From NCBI RefSeq assembly GCF_048544455.1, contig NC_133537.1:70899634-70963633 (forward strand): 64,000 bases of DNA, in the 5' to 3' direction. Below, piece by piece: positions 21,576-33,467 of the stretch. The notes under the pieces are model-generated. The model saw nothing but the letters and a program-made list of their open reading frames with translations, had not been told where the DNA came from and did not search any database. The translations under genes and the position numbers were made by a program. The DNA is from Silene latifolia (lineage: Eukaryota; Streptophyta; Magnoliopsida; Caryophyllales; Caryophyllaceae). Position 1 is the first letter of the stretch. Each line of letters starts with the position of its first letter.

Positions 21576-24395
21576 TTGATATTTTTCATGTCTAGAAGAT
21601 CACAAGGTAACTTGTTACCCTTTGATCACGAAATTGAAAGGACTTTGACAAACAATAGAAGACTTGCTAGAGGTGCTTTGAGAGGTATTGGTGAGGTTGT
21701 ATATATTCAACCAAACACTATTGAGTTCGTCAACCCTTTTGCAAGAGAAGGTGAGGAGAACCCAACACAGAACCCAACACAAAATCAACCCACAATGCCT
21801 AAATTTTCATCACATTCCGTACCAACCGAGGAGGACCTACCCAATGGGACTCCCATGCCACAACACTTAACCAGAAATTTCATTGCAAAATCCGCATTTA
21901 ACCAATTAGTCGAAAGAAGCCAATTTGGGGGGATGCCTAGTGAAGACCCTCATTCTCACATGGAGACTTTTTGTGACTATTGTGATGCGATTTCACAAAC
22001 CGGTGTAACTCAAGACCAAATTCGATGGGTCTTATTCCCTTTTTCTCTAATTGGCACCGCAAAACAATGGTTGAAGAGCCTTGATAAGGCTACTCTTGGA
22101 ATTGACTCTTGGAAGAAGTTGGCTCTAGCTTTCTACAAAAAATTCTACCCTCCGGAAAAGACTAACATGCTAAGAGCTCAAATTACGGGTTTTAAGCAAA
22201 GGGATGAAGAATCTTTGTATGAAGCTTGGGAGCGATTCAAGGGAATTTGTCGCTCATGTCCTCATCATGGACTTAGCGAGTGGTTCTTGGTACAACAATT
22301 TTGAAATGGTCTTTATGAAGACTCAAGAAACATTCTCAACATGGGATCAAATGGTATGTTCGCCGAAGTTGACGATAATCAAACTTGGAACAAGATTGAG
22401 GAAATGGCGGTCCATAACTCACAATGTAGTAGACCTCGCAAGGCTACTAGAGGAGGAAAGCATGAGGTGGACTCTATTACTCAATTGGGTGCTCAACTTA
22501 GTGCTCACATTGATACCATCAACTTGAAGTTCGAAAAAGCTATGGCTCGACTTGAAGAAGCCTCAAAATCTCCAAAGCAACATGTCAATGCCATGACGGC
22601 ATCTTCATCAATCCCAAGTGGGATATGTGAGAATTGTGGAACTTTGGGACATGACCAAAGTGAATGTAGGGGAACAAATGAACAAGTGAATGCTTTTCAA
22701 GCATACAAGAGTGGTACCCCTTATTCTAATTATTACAATGAAAACACCAAATTCCACCCAAATCTCTCATACAAAAGCCAAAATGTTCAAAACCCTCAAC
22801 CAACATACACCCCACCTCCCATGAGAAACCAAAACCAAAGACCCTTTTTCAACCAAAACCAAGGTTACCAAAACCAAACTCCATACAATCAACAAAATGA
22901 CCAAGGTTTTGATGTTCAAAAAGCGGTCCTCCAAATGCAAAAGAATCAACAAGAGTTTTTCACTCAAATGCAAAAGGATAGTCAAGCAAAGGACATCACC
23001 ATCAACAACATCCTAGCCCACACAAAAATGTTGGAAACTCAATTGACCCAACTAGCATCTTCGAGTTCTCAAAGACAAAAGGGACAATTACCACCTCAAA
23101 ATAATCCCCCAAGACATGAAATGGTTAGTGCCATTCAGTTGAGGAGTGGTACGAGATATGAAGGACCAAAGAAGCAAGTTGAGGATGAAGTTGTGGAAGC
23201 TAGTGACAAAGAAGAAGTTGTGCAAAACTCCAAGGAAGGAGAACCAACAAAAGAAGAAGTTTGAAAGAAAAGTCAAGAAAAGGCCAAGGAGAAGGAGCCC
23301 ATTGTGATTAGACTTCCATTCCCAAGTCGTCAAGCTAAACCTAAGTTCGATGACCAACTTGGAAAATTTATGGAAATTGTGAAGAATTTGGAAGTCTCGA
23401 TTCCTTTCACGGAATTAATCAATCACGTGCCGGCCTATGCAAAGAACATGAAGGACATCCTTACGAAAAAGAAGTCAATCCGGAAGCTTGAAACTATCGC
23501 CTTCACTAAGGTGAGTAGTGCCATCCTTCAAGGGAGTTCACCTCCGAAACTTAAAGATTCGGGAAGCTTCTCAATACCGTGTACCATTGGCGACACCACG
23601 ATTAACAAGGCCTTATGTGATATAGGGGCTAGTGTGAGTGTTATGCTGTATTTGGTGAGTAAAAGGTTAGGGATAGGAGAGCTTAAATGTACCAACATCA
23701 CACTCCAAATGGCCAATAGATCGACGAAGACACTGTTAGGGATATGGGAAGATGTTCCCGTAAGAGTTAGGAAATTTTTCATCCCGGTGGACTTTGTCAT
23801 TGTTGACATGGAAGAAGACTCCAATATTTCGATCATTCTAGGTAAACCTTTCTTGCACACCGCGGGTGCGGTAATATATGTGAAGCACGGAGAGCTTACT
23901 CTAGAAGTGGGAGACGAGAGCATAACTTTCAATCTTGACAAGACCATGAGAGCTCCCCGTTTGCATGAACCATGCTTTATGGTTGATCACTATAGCCGGA
24001 AGGATGATAGGAAGAAGTCGGAATTCCAATGGAAAAAGAAAGTTGATGATGCTCCATTCAAAGAGCAAGAGAATAGCAACAAAGAGAGCTTGAAAAGCTC
24101 ACCCATGACAAGTGAAGAAAATGGCCTCATTAGCCAAAACAAGAAAGAAGGAAAGTTGTCTCTATCAACTCAAGAGATTTTTAATGATCAAGTAGACGAA
24201 GTTTGCGGTCTTTGGGATGATGAGTTCAAAGGGATATTTAATCCCTACATCGGTAATGCTATGAACCAAGACCATCATGGAGAACAACAAGTGCAAAGAT
24301 CTATTGAGGATCTTTATCATGACAATGAACAAGCTTTCGACTACTTCTTCAAGGTGTTGAGTAACATCAACAACATCTTGAAGATGCCCCCATGA
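21576..24395 (+). pseudogene. gag-pro: Gag-protease of Athila-like element
   Basis: One frame of 940 codons with two in-frame TGA stops (22302-22304 and 23262-23264) and no frameshift. Gag domain: DPHSHMETFCDYCD, IRWVLFPFSLIGTAKQWL, YPPEKTNMLRAQI, ESLYEAWERFK. Zinc knuckle CX2CX4HX4C (CENCGTLGHDQSEC, about 22626-22667). A Q/N-rich stretch (22780-22990) and a coiled coil follow. Protease active site DIGAS at 23619-23633 with the ILGKPFL block. The first stop sits where relatives have FYNGL. The ATG at 21576 is taken from the open frame; a start at MSRRSQGN five codons later (21588) is equally possible. The frame ends at TGA 24393-24395 with no RT behind it. Confidence 0.87.
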
Positions 24396-24727
24396 CATCT
24401 CACTAAGGATGAGATTTTGGTGGAGTCCTCTCCAAACCACCATTTGTAAATATTCTAACTCCCTAACTTGCATTTTAATTTTTACATTGCATTTTTGTCA
24501 TTTTTGGATTTATATTTTTGTGCCTTGATCAAGATATTCATCGTTTTTTAGAGAAGTGAGGGAGGGACTAATGATTTTATTGATGTGTAGTGCTTTATCT
24601 TAGTGTGGGGATAACAATTGCTTAGGCTATTCATGCCTTTGTAGTGCCCCTACAATGAAGGACATGAGATTTGAAGAATGGAAATTAAACGGGTTATACA
24701 GTGCACGGATGGACCTGAATCCATGTT
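24396..24727. other. Non-coding spacer after protease
   Basis: AT-rich, no ORF or motif recognised. It lies where RT would begin in a complete Athila. Confidence 0.6.
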
Positions 24728-25106
24728 GTCCAGGAAGAATCCGAGCGGCTTAATGGGTAATCCGCTCATCTTGCAGGAATCCGAGTGTCTGAGGACGAAT
24801 CCGTTCGTCTTGTTGAGCTGCAAAAATCAAAAATTTGGTCTGTAACAGAATCTGAGCGTCCCACATGAGAAGACGCTCGTCTGATTCTGGACGCCCGTCT
24901 TAAGGAGAATCCGCTCGTCTTTTTGCTGCAACACTTTAAGAAAAGTTCCTGTAACAGAATCCGCTCGTCTTTAAGAAAAGACGCTCGTCCCACATTGGAG
25001 AATCCGCTCGTCTTCCCAGAAAGACGCTCGTCTTGTGGCGAGTTTTCCTGAAGCTTATTTATGCAGAATCCGAGCGTCCCGTGCCCCCAGCCGCTCGTCT
25101 TCCCCT
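24728..25106 (+). repeat. CCGAGCG/CGCTCG motif array upstream of ATHILA ORF
   Basis: About 14 degenerate motifs over 380 bp (CCGAGCGG, CCGCTCAT, ACGCTCGTC, CCGCTCGTC, CCGAGCGTC), irregularly spaced 15-60 bp and often preceded by GAAT. Inverted partners can pair into hairpins. Same motif family as in the 5' LTR. Confidence 0.85.
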
Positions 25107-25430
25107 GCTGCTTTGAAAATTACGGGTATTTTAAACCCCCTTCCCTCATTCATTTAATTCTTTCAACATTCAAACACTACCCATAAATCCCAAAACCCCA
25201 AAACCCTCATCCTCTCCATCACTAAAAACAAGATTTCCTCAACAAAATCAAATCAAAACTTCCTCACAACAAAAATTAATCACTCCTTTTACAAAATCAA
25301 TTGATTCAAACACCAAAATCTTCAACTTTTGAATCGATTTTTGAGATACAAAGCAACATCATTTCATCTTGAATCGATTTGGGCATAGCTAGAAATTGGA
25401 GATTTCAATCTTTCTTTGGTGTAATCAACA

Positions 25431-27057
25431 ATGGCAAGAACTAAAGGAGCAACAAAGGCACTCAAAGCAAAGACACTCTCAAAAAGGCAACAACTTCTTC
25501 AAGCAAAGAAAGCTTCAAAGGCTTTTGTGGTTTCTAATGCAAATTTGGAAATTCAACAACAAGATCCCCCTATGGAAGCAACAACATCAACAACTCCGAT
25601 TATTGCTCAATTATCCGACTATCCGGAGGTAATTTTCACTTTCGATTCTTATAGGGATAAATTTGTCCATTTTGCTAAGAACACCATTATGCCTACAAAA
25701 TTTATTTCTGAAAATGCCTTGACAAAGTTGGGTGTTCTTGAACAAACCAAAGCCTTCTTTGAGGCGATGGGATTGGTTAAATTGTTTACCATGAGAGAAT
25801 TGACATACCCCTCCCTCACCTTGGAATTCATAATTTCATTGCAAGTTACTAAGGTGGAGACTAGAGAATACATCGAGTTTCGTCTTGCAAATGTGAATAG
25901 ACGCATCACCTTTTATGTTTTGAGTAAGATATTAGGCCTTAGTGATACACCGTATTATCAGAAGATCCCCGAAAAGTATGATCCCGCTCCTCTTTGGGAG
26001 GCAATTTCCGGAAAGAAATTTGTGAGCTTTCATGCTTGTCATGCTCTATTAGTCCACCATCCGGGCATTAGAGTGTGGCACAAGGTCATTGGAAATACTT
26101 TGATAGCAAGAAATGGCACTAATCATCTTACCAAGCTCGATTTTGTTCTTATTGAGTCGGCTTTGAACATAGGAAAGAAATATACTAAGCCATATAATGC
26201 TCTAAGACATTTGGTTGAAAGATGGCTTAATGTCGATTGTGGTAAAGAGGGCACCGCTTTTATTGTGAATGGAGGACTAGTTACCTTTTTAGCCAAGCAC
26301 TTTGACCCAAACTTCAACAAAGACAACTTATGTGGCGGTCAAAGGAGGCCATCTCATTGATATGGACGCCATGATTAACAAGTTTAAGTGGGTCAAGCAT
26401 GATTCTCTTGACGCCAACTATAGGTGGCTAACCAATGAAGCTAGATCCTTCACCTTGCCTTCAAAGATTTGTCGATTGAGTGTTCACCGAACAAACTACC
26501 TTCTTCTGCTCTCCAAGGAAGCCGAGTATATCATTCATCAACAAAGAGGCGAGATTGAAGAGCCATCCTCCTCCATTGTCACACCACCCTACCCATTCAA
26601 ATATCAAGAGTTCAAACCCAAGGATGTTGAAGTAGGAAATGATTACTTGACCCTACTCATGAGAGAAATGCACCAACAAGCCTTTAATGATCGAGTGGAT
26701 GCCTACAAGGCCCAATATCCGCCCCTCCTTCATTTAGCTAGGCAAGGACTACTTGATCCATCATGTCCTTTGCCTAGTTGGGCGGATAAGGAGGTTTTCT
26801 TTCCAAGCACATCTAGTGGTGAAAGACCGGGTGGAGAGGAGAATGTTGATGATGAAGTTGTCGATGATGAGGGTGGTGATGAAGAGGTAGGTGAAGATCA
26901 AGAGGTTCAAGAGAATGTTGAAGAAGAAGAAGAAGAAGAAGCTCAAGATGAGGAAGGAGAAGAAAGTGAGGAAGATCAAGGAAGCGAAAGTGGGAGTGGA
27001 AATGATTCCACTTCTATGGAGGAAAATGATGATAATGATGATATGATGGAGGATTAA
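25431..27057 (+). pseudogene. ATHILA ORF-1-like gene of Athila-like element (frameshifted)
   Basis: Homologue of the ATHILA ORF-1 family (Pfam PF03078), a plant retrotransposon protein of unknown function, usually located 3' of pol and sometimes called env-like. N-terminus basic (MARTKGATKALKAK). Core: SDYPEVIFTF, FFEAMGLVKLFTMRELTYPS, LTLEFI, IEFRLANVNRR, LSKILGLSD. Frame one runs from 25431; a one-step frameshift at about 26310-26340 moves coding into the frame ending at 27057. The C-terminal part is strongly acidic (runs of E and D from about 26840). No signal peptide or convincing membrane segment seen, so an envelope role is not supported. Total about 540 residues. Confidence 0.82.
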
Positions 27058-29026
27058 CAAACCTTGGAGGCTCCTACACTCTTATGGTTTGTCTACTTCT
27101 TTTATTTTCTTTATTTTATCTTGATCATAGTATTGAGGAGTCCTAGTAACATGGAGGACTAACACCTTGGCTCCATTAAGGTGTTCTTTTTATTGTTCCC
27201 ACATGAAAAATCCAAAATGAAAATTTGTAGTATCATGCATTGCATTTCGTGTGCATGAACTACCCCGAAATTTAAGACATTAGAAATAATGTCTATTTTG
27301 GTTTGGGGAAGTTCATGCATACGCATCGGGAGGTAATCTAAATTACGCTCTCCGCCATAACAAAAACCCATGCATCATGTAGTGTAGCCTAGTATAGCTT
27401 GCATTTAGTTTAGAAATCATGCATCATGCTTGCATAATTTCCTATCGTATTGGCCATTGAGGACAATGCCCATACTAGTGTGGGGATGGGAAATTCTAAC
27501 TTGACTTTTATTCAAAAATCCAAAAAAATCAAAAAATTTCGAAAAATTGAAAAATTGAAAAATCCAAAAACATGTTCATTTCCTTTGTAGTGTAGTCTTG
27601 TATATATTGTGTTTGTTCATCCTTGTTCGCATTGATCGACTACGCCACATCCGAAACATGAGGATATTGAAGACCGCATGGTATGATCTTTCCAATCTCC
27701 TTTTTCCTCTTTATGTTAATGACTATGTGGCTTTATTTTGATGGATGCGGTAAAAATAATGTGAATTTAGAACTTGCATTTAGATTATTTGGCATATTCG
27801 TTGGTAGAATCATATGCATTAGGTTGTATAAATGTTAGTTGCATCATGGCATTTAGTTTGCATGTTAGAAAAAATTTGTGAAACCGTCTACTTGGGAAAC
27901 TTGACAAGTGTATATAGGCCCTAGTATATGCTTTTTCTTCTTAAGACTTTGCTTGTTAGAAAACTTGTAAAACACCCTAGGATGTGTCATGCTAGTATCC
28001 TTTGACCCATGGATTAAGGCCTAGTCAAGAGTACCTTGTGGTGTAATAACTCCTTGGCTACCGTTTATTCCAAGGTGACCCTTGAAACCATGCAACCATC
28101 ATTCATCCATGTTCTACCATACATTTTGTCATCAAAGGGAATGGGCACAAAAAGAAATTGTTCAAAAATTTGAGTTCAAGAAAAGAAAAGAAAAGAAAAA
28201 GTTTGCAAAATGCATCAAAAGAAAAGAGGAGTAACAACAAAAATGAAAACTCCTATGCTTCAAATATAAGGCACCCTCGTTACTAATTGGGGTGACTTTG
28301 AAAATGTTCAAAAGAAAAATGCAAAAGTTGAAAAGTTGTCAAGTATTGAAATGCCAAAAATCAAAAGAAATGGCAAAAGAAAGTGTTCTCAAATGTTATA
28401 TGCCACAAGAAAATTGGGGGGGGGGGGGAACAACAACAAAGCAAACTCCCAAATGAAACTCAAATATCTATCGATCCCTTTATCCACCGTATCCATTTTT
28501 GTGCATGGTAGAGAGGGGATGACCCTTCTTCTTGTCTAGGCAAGAAGGGGAATTCCGCAATCCTCCAGTGTTTCTAACACCATAGGTAGTCTATTCTTGA
28601 CAAAAGCATTTAACGATTGAGGACAAAGGTACCCTAGCTTGACACAACTTAGAGGTGATTTATTGGTATCCTTCTAGGCTTAGCAGTTTGAAGAAATTGC
28701 ATCTATGAAGGAGTGTGTATCCTTGAATTGCTTCCCCTTTAGATAATTTCCGCCACTTAGATGAGGAAAGTGGCTATTCTTTTGTAGATGCATCCATTAC
28801 TTGATTTTGTGTGCTTAATGTTTGGATGTGTCGCCATTTTGGCAAGACCCACCTTGCTTTGCAAGAATGCATCCTACCTATTGGTTGTCTTGTTGTGAGT
28901 TGAAGGGGTTGAGTGAGACCCGCTAATTGTCTCATATCAGCTATGCTATTAGGTTAGTTTAAATAACGGTCCTAGTTTTTGTCACCTCTTTACTCGGGAC
29001 GAGCAAAGGTTCGGTTTGGGGATATT
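27058..29026. other. 3' non-coding region of Athila-like element
   Basis: Two kb without a credible ORF. It contains A-rich low-complexity patches (27514-27575, 28170-28205), a 13-base G run (28416-28428) and a purine-rich GGTTTGGGGA just before the 3' LTR that is the best polypurine-tract candidate. Confidence 0.65.
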
Positions 29027-30574
29027 TGATGTGACCATTATTTGAGCACATTTAGTCCCCGAATCAGCCTCGTTCCTATGCTTTTTAGTGCATAATTGGG
29101 TCATTTACTATCTTTAGTCCTTTGTTTTGCATATTCTTTGAGGTTTTGTTTCCTTGGTAGGAGAGGAGTGCAAACCTTACATTTTCATGGCAAAATAGAG
29201 CTAAATTGATTGAATTCAATGACCAAGCATCAAAGAGAAGACGAGACTAGAAGGCCTTTGTACATATTATAGTAGATGGGAAATGATGAGGAAAGATCCT
29301 TGCATCTCCGACAAGATCCCCGAGGATTGTTGGAAGAAGGAGGAAGAAAAGAAGAAAACTGACCCAGAATCATATTTCGGAAAGACCGGCAAAAAGGAGA
29401 CCGGCATCTCTTTTGAGAAGAGCGATTCCTCAAGGACTTAATCGTCATTTAAGCCCTTAGTAAACCCTAATTTGTGTACCTAATCCCCACTATAAATACC
29501 CCATTAGTCTAATTAGATAATCATGTTCTTCTTATCAATCTCTAGTGTAGTTTATATCATTCTAATCTCTTCTTAATCTTGTAATCAACTTTTAATCAAG
29601 TCTTAATACAAATCTCATTTCCTTAATCTCTCTTTTGTTCATCTTTTATTTTGGGTAATTGAAGATTATTTGGGTTATTATTGGGAGATTGACAACCTTC
29701 CAATCATTCATCAAGTACTTCTATTATTTTTTGCTTTATTATTGGAATCATTAGTAGGTATAATTCTCTTAATCCCTTTTTAATTATTGTTAAACATCTT
29801 CATTTATTCATCATGTTTTGCTTTGTTAATGTGATTGACAACCTTATTAACATGCTAAAATTTATAATGAGTGAGTAGTTTCCTTAACTAGGGTTAATGG
29901 GTAATTAGGGGAAACCAACACGGGGAATGATTCATGCTTAATTTAATATGTTTTCATAGTTTATTTGCTTGCTTGTTGTGATCTCAACTTATGCACATGT
30001 TATGTTTGATGAAATGCGAGCATTTTTTACCCATCACTTACCTTTTAATTGAGACTTGTAAGACATAAAGCAACTCGAGTCTCATTAGACCATGCATATA
30101 GTTGAGTAGGAAGGATTAAGTCGACTTGTAGGTGTTGTACAATCTAATCGATTCGGCTCCGGGACCCAAACCTTCCTAGGATTGTAAGATATAAACCAAC
30201 TCGATCCATCACAACAATAATTGCTTGCTTATAATTTGACAATATGTTTGTATGATCAATTCCCATGAATCCCCTATGACCTCATGACACCCTAGTGCTT
30301 TTTATCAATTGTTTACATCCCTTTTTAATTATCTTGCTTGTTTACTTTTATTGCTATTTAGTTTAGTTATCTTCTACTTCAAACCCCAAATTGTGACACC
30401 CCTAGACACCGCTACTTGCAATGGAAAATCTTACTTCAATACCCGTCCTTTGGGATCCGACCTTTACTTACCTCTTTACTAATAGTAGAGTTGTTTGTGG
30501 AGATATAAATATTGTTTTGGTCTAGGTGCTCCTAACGACAAGTAACCGAAGCATAGCCCGAGAGGGTCCGACCA
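29027..30574 (+). repeat. 3' LTR of Athila-like element
   Basis: 1,548 bp, TGATGTGACC...GGGTCCGACCA. Lacks the 167-bp motif-bearing segment of the 5' LTR; the junction is at about 29370. TATA box 29491-29498. Confidence 0.95.
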
Positions 30575-30579
30575 ACTAG
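30575..30579. repeat. Target site duplication of Athila-like element (right)
   Basis: ACTAG, matching 19721-19725; PMD exon 3 continues from here to 30970. Confidence 0.95.
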
Positions 30580-32123
30580 GCACCAAACCAGGTACCGCAG
30601 CCGCCTTCGTTGCCAAGTTCCAGCCAATCAATCTCCTAGCCTCAGCCGAGTCAACCCTCATGGCTGTCTCCGGCCACTCCACCACCTCAGTCCCACACGG
30701 CAGACCAGAAATCATGCCGTAGTCCTCTAACGTGACCCCCACCTCGCCAAAAGGCATGTGAAACGTGGAGGTCGTGTCCCAGAACCGGTCCAAGAAAGCT
30801 CAGACGAGACTGAGGTTAGCCCGAAGCTTCCTCCTCGCGACATCCCTCCAAGCCTGCACCAAAGCACCGAACGCTCCCCGCTCGATCATGGCTCGCTCCT
30901 CAGCCGACAGCCTCTCGTAGCACCCCATCGCCGTCGTATAGCCCGAGAACGATCTGATATTCCCGGCCTCCTATGCTGATTTGAAACAGAAGTTATCTTC
31001 AGCTCAGATGAAGAAGAAAAGAAATGACAAACAGAAATGAAAGAAGATGAATGAAAAGTGATGAATTCGATTTACCAAGCTCTTCACCGTCCTGTAGGAC
31101 ATGTGACCCTCTGCAGCCCAAAGTAGGTGCCTACTGTCCTAGGTCTTAGGCCTAGCAGGTGATCCCCTCAGCTGGCGATCACCCCGTCCAACGTTGGCCC
31201 GTCTCGGGGCCTCGTCCTCCTCAACAACCTCCTCCTCAAGGACCTCGTCCTCGGCAGCCGTCACCGCAGCAGTAAAAGCCTCCTCTAACGCCTCCTCAAG
31301 CATCTGAGAAGGGTCAACAGCAGTTTCCACGTCCATGGGATCTCTCCCAGATGTAGAAGCCTCGTCACCTGCAAAATTAAAGTGAATTTAGGCCGCGTCA
31401 AGTGACGACAAGCCTTAATTAGGGGATTTTCGAGTTTTCGGAGCTCCGAAATCGCTCTTTTCTCGCCATCTTTGGCAATTTTCCCACAAACTCGTCTGCT
31501 CATGTGGTAATTTAGGTCAAGTCAAGCCTAAGTTGAAGCCTAGTCATGGATTCGAGTCGTAATTTCGACAACATTTCGTTATAACGGCGATTATGCCCTA
31601 GGAAGTGTCCTGAAAACGCCGTCACCAATCAAAATTCCGAGATGGTAGGAAGTTTACCCATCATGCAAGGATTCCAAATACCAAGTTTCGTCGCAAATGG
31701 GCAATCCTAAGGCTATTTTCTAGGCGATTTACGGTTTAGCTGTGAAAACGTCTCAATATCACTCAAATGCTCAAAACTCAATGAAAATTCGAAACAAATA
31801 CATGGTTATGATCCTTATATTACCAATTAGCCTTTTAGAATGCCAATTTTGCAAGGCAAAATCATTTGGGGGAAAAGCCCCATATTTTCGACTAATTAGG
31901 GTCGAAAACCCTAATTTTGTCGCTCTCATTTGATCAAATACGGAAGATAAATACAAGATTGATACACATACCTCGATTAGTCATGGCAAATGCAAGCTTT
32001 TGGATCAAATTTTGACGGAAATGGTTGGAATTTGAGAGAGAAATTAAGGAATTGTGTTTCGAATAAATGAAACAACCCCTCTGTTTCATTGGGTTTTTAC
32101 GCAGAATTGCCGCACTCAGGAAA

Positions 32124-32180
32124 AGACGCAGCAGGTGCTGCGCCTCTTTCAAGGGACACAGCTCTTGCTGCGCCTCTTCC
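32124..32180 (+). repeat. GCAGCA/TGCTGC motif pair (upstream of PMD gene, unit 2)
   Basis: GCAGCAGGTGCTGCGCCTC and a second copy ending TTGCTGCGCCTCTTCC, about 140-195 bp upstream of the antisense ATG at 31984. Equivalent to 4398-4454. Confidence 0.88.
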
Positions 32181-32415
32181 TCAGTTTCCCTCCATAGGAA
32201 TTTTCGAAGATTCGTTATAAGTTCGTTATTTTGTGGGCCCATCTTTGGGGCGCCTTTTCCTCGATGCCGTATCACATATTTGATCTGTTCGACGTATATT
32301 CTTCGCCCGGATCCGTATTTCCAAGCCAACAGCAAACTGTTGCCATGTTCTTCCAAGACCTAGCTTGTCACAATGAGCATTTCTTCTTTGACATGTGTTT
32401 CGACACGCCTTTATT

Positions 32416-32545
32416 ATGTTCCCCCGGCGAGAGTACCAGATAGACATTCCCTCTCGAGACATGGAGATCAGTTCCCGATTATGTTCCCCCAGCGAGAGTT
32501 CACGGATAGACATTACCTCTCGAGACATGGAGATCAACATCGACC
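32416..32545 (+). repeat. 65-bp tandem duplication
   Basis: Two copies starting ATGTTCCCCC at 32416 and 32481, each containing GCGAGAGT and CTCTCGAGACATGGAGATCA. Counterpart of the first tandem repeat in unit 1. Confidence 0.85.
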
Positions 32546-32666
32546 ACGAGCTCTTCCAAAGTTTGTTTGAAACCGACCACAAGCAGATTTCTCTCAGCAG
32601 TTCCAGACTATGTCCTGCTGTCTTCTCCCAATATCGCATTTTATTTCCCCTGGAGTTTCAAGGAAT

Positions 32667-32898
32667 TTCAGGTATGGTCTCTTCTTATGGCTAGCGAGCT
32701 TCCTTACATAGTGTAATGGACTTTAAACGACCCTCCCCGATAGTCGACAGACTCTAAAATGTTCCCGACGACAGGTCCTTGGCTCAGACCCCTTGAGCCG
32801 CCTCGCGTCGCCATAGTCATCAGGTTGTAATCTTCGATTGACCTGATGGCTATACTTTGACTTTCGCCTTGTCCAAGCCTCAGTCAAAGTGGGGGCTC
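32667..32898 (+). other. Conserved 3' block with hairpins and polypurine tract, unit 2
   Basis: Same block as 5145-5373, with the GGCTCA/TGAGCC hairpin and an ATCAGGT...ACCTGAT inverted repeat. The polypurine tract AAAGTGGGGGCTC is at 32886-32898. Confidence 0.8.
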
Positions 32899-33303
32899 TG
32901 TAGATACCTCATTTCTAGACCTCCCGCAAACCACGCGGTGATGATTGGGCCGCATGTTTGGTACGCGGAACGATTTGTGACAGTTCGTAAGTTTATCATC
33001 AAGTGATCACTCAAATACTTGTGTCTACCTCTTAAATGTCATTTACATGCCGATACGGTCGTTTTGACAGCAATTAGAGTACATTTGGAGTCCGGGTCAA
33101 AAAACCGTCTTCATTTTCTAAAACCGAGTCAGAATGTTCTGGAATGTTCCGGATATTTATATTCCATATTTTGCAATCTTTTAATCTTTGGCAAATAATT
33201 TCCCGTAATATTCACACAAAATATTAAGGAAAATAGGATTAATCTGTTATTCCATAACCAAAACACGGAAATCATTCTTCCGCAGGAGGAAACCACTTGG
33301 GAA

Positions 33304-33360
33304 AGGACGCAGCAAGTGCTGCGCCTCTTCCAAGAGACGCAGTGCCTGCTGCGCCTCTTC
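33304..33360 (+). repeat. GCAGCA/TGCTGC motif pair in LTR (unit 2/3)
   Basis: GCAGCAAGTGCTGCGCCTCTTC and GCAGTGCCTGCTGCGCC, upstream of the TATA box. Confidence 0.9.
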
Positions 33361-33458
33361 CCAAGTCCTTTTCTGCGTATTTTTCGTATCGTTTCATATC
33401 TTTTCGAGATTCACTTCCAAAGTTTCTCCGAAAACCCTAATTTCCTCCGTATGATTAG

Positions 33459-33467
33459 TATAAATAG
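33459..33467 (+). promoter_or_regulatory. LTR promoter TATA box (units 2/3)
   Basis: TATAAATAG, conserved in all three Tat LTRs, about 100 bp after the first motif pair. Confidence 0.75.

Larger units (their letters stand above)
19726..30574 (+). mobile_element. Athila-like Ty3/gypsy element without pol
   Basis: 10,849-bp element bounded by TG...CA LTRs and a 5-bp duplication. Order: LTR 19726-21447, tRNA-Asp primer site 21452-21469, gag-protease 21576-24395, motif-rich spacer 24396-25430, ATHILA ORF-1-like gene 25431-27057, non-coding 27058-29026, LTR 29027-30574. RT, RNase H and integrase are absent: only 1.0 kb of non-coding DNA separates protease from the 3' ORF. It must therefore have moved in trans. 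The tRNA-Asp primer site and the 3' ORF are typical of Athila. Confidence 0.9.
18100..31984 (-). pseudogene. Antisense PMD gene, unit 2 (eight exons, split by Athila element)
   Basis: Most complete PMD copy. Exons: 1, 31984-31972 (13 nt, MTNRG); 2, 31368-31076; 3, 30970-30580 plus 19725-19394; 4, 19307-19146; 5, 19060-18746; 6, 18659-18507; 7, 18418-18326; 8, 18234-18100. All introns are GT-AG; the first is phase 1 and the rest phase 0. The conceptual product is about 629 residues. An acidic N-terminus (EEEVVEEDEAPRR) precedes the PMD core in exon 3: FWDTTSTFHMPFGEVGVTLE, PETAMRVDSAEARRLIGWNL, LGDKGERLLTKLLPFLSDL. Exon 5 has RPRSSSRLLLRTSMGPVWYL. Exon 8 is a coiled coil. Stops: TAG 31141-31139, TGA 30802-30800, TGA 18216-18214; the terminal stop of unit 1 reads TTG here. 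No frameshift apart from the Athila insertion. The protein class is nuclear in plants; its role in the element is unknown. Confidence 0.86.
31985..32666. other. Upstream region of PMD gene, unit 2
   Basis: Non-coding. Contains the motif pair at 32124-32180 and a tandem duplication at 32416-32545. No clear minus-strand TATA box was seen near the PMD start. Confidence 0.65.

Noticed and set aside
28416..28428. G13 run as a G-quadruplex element
   Set aside because: A single homopolymer run without further G-tracts nearby; probably slippage.
18100..31984. PMD gene as a normal host gene disrupted by transposons
   Set aside because: The same gene occurs at the same position and strand in all three Tat units, between pol and the polypurine tract, so it belongs to the element.
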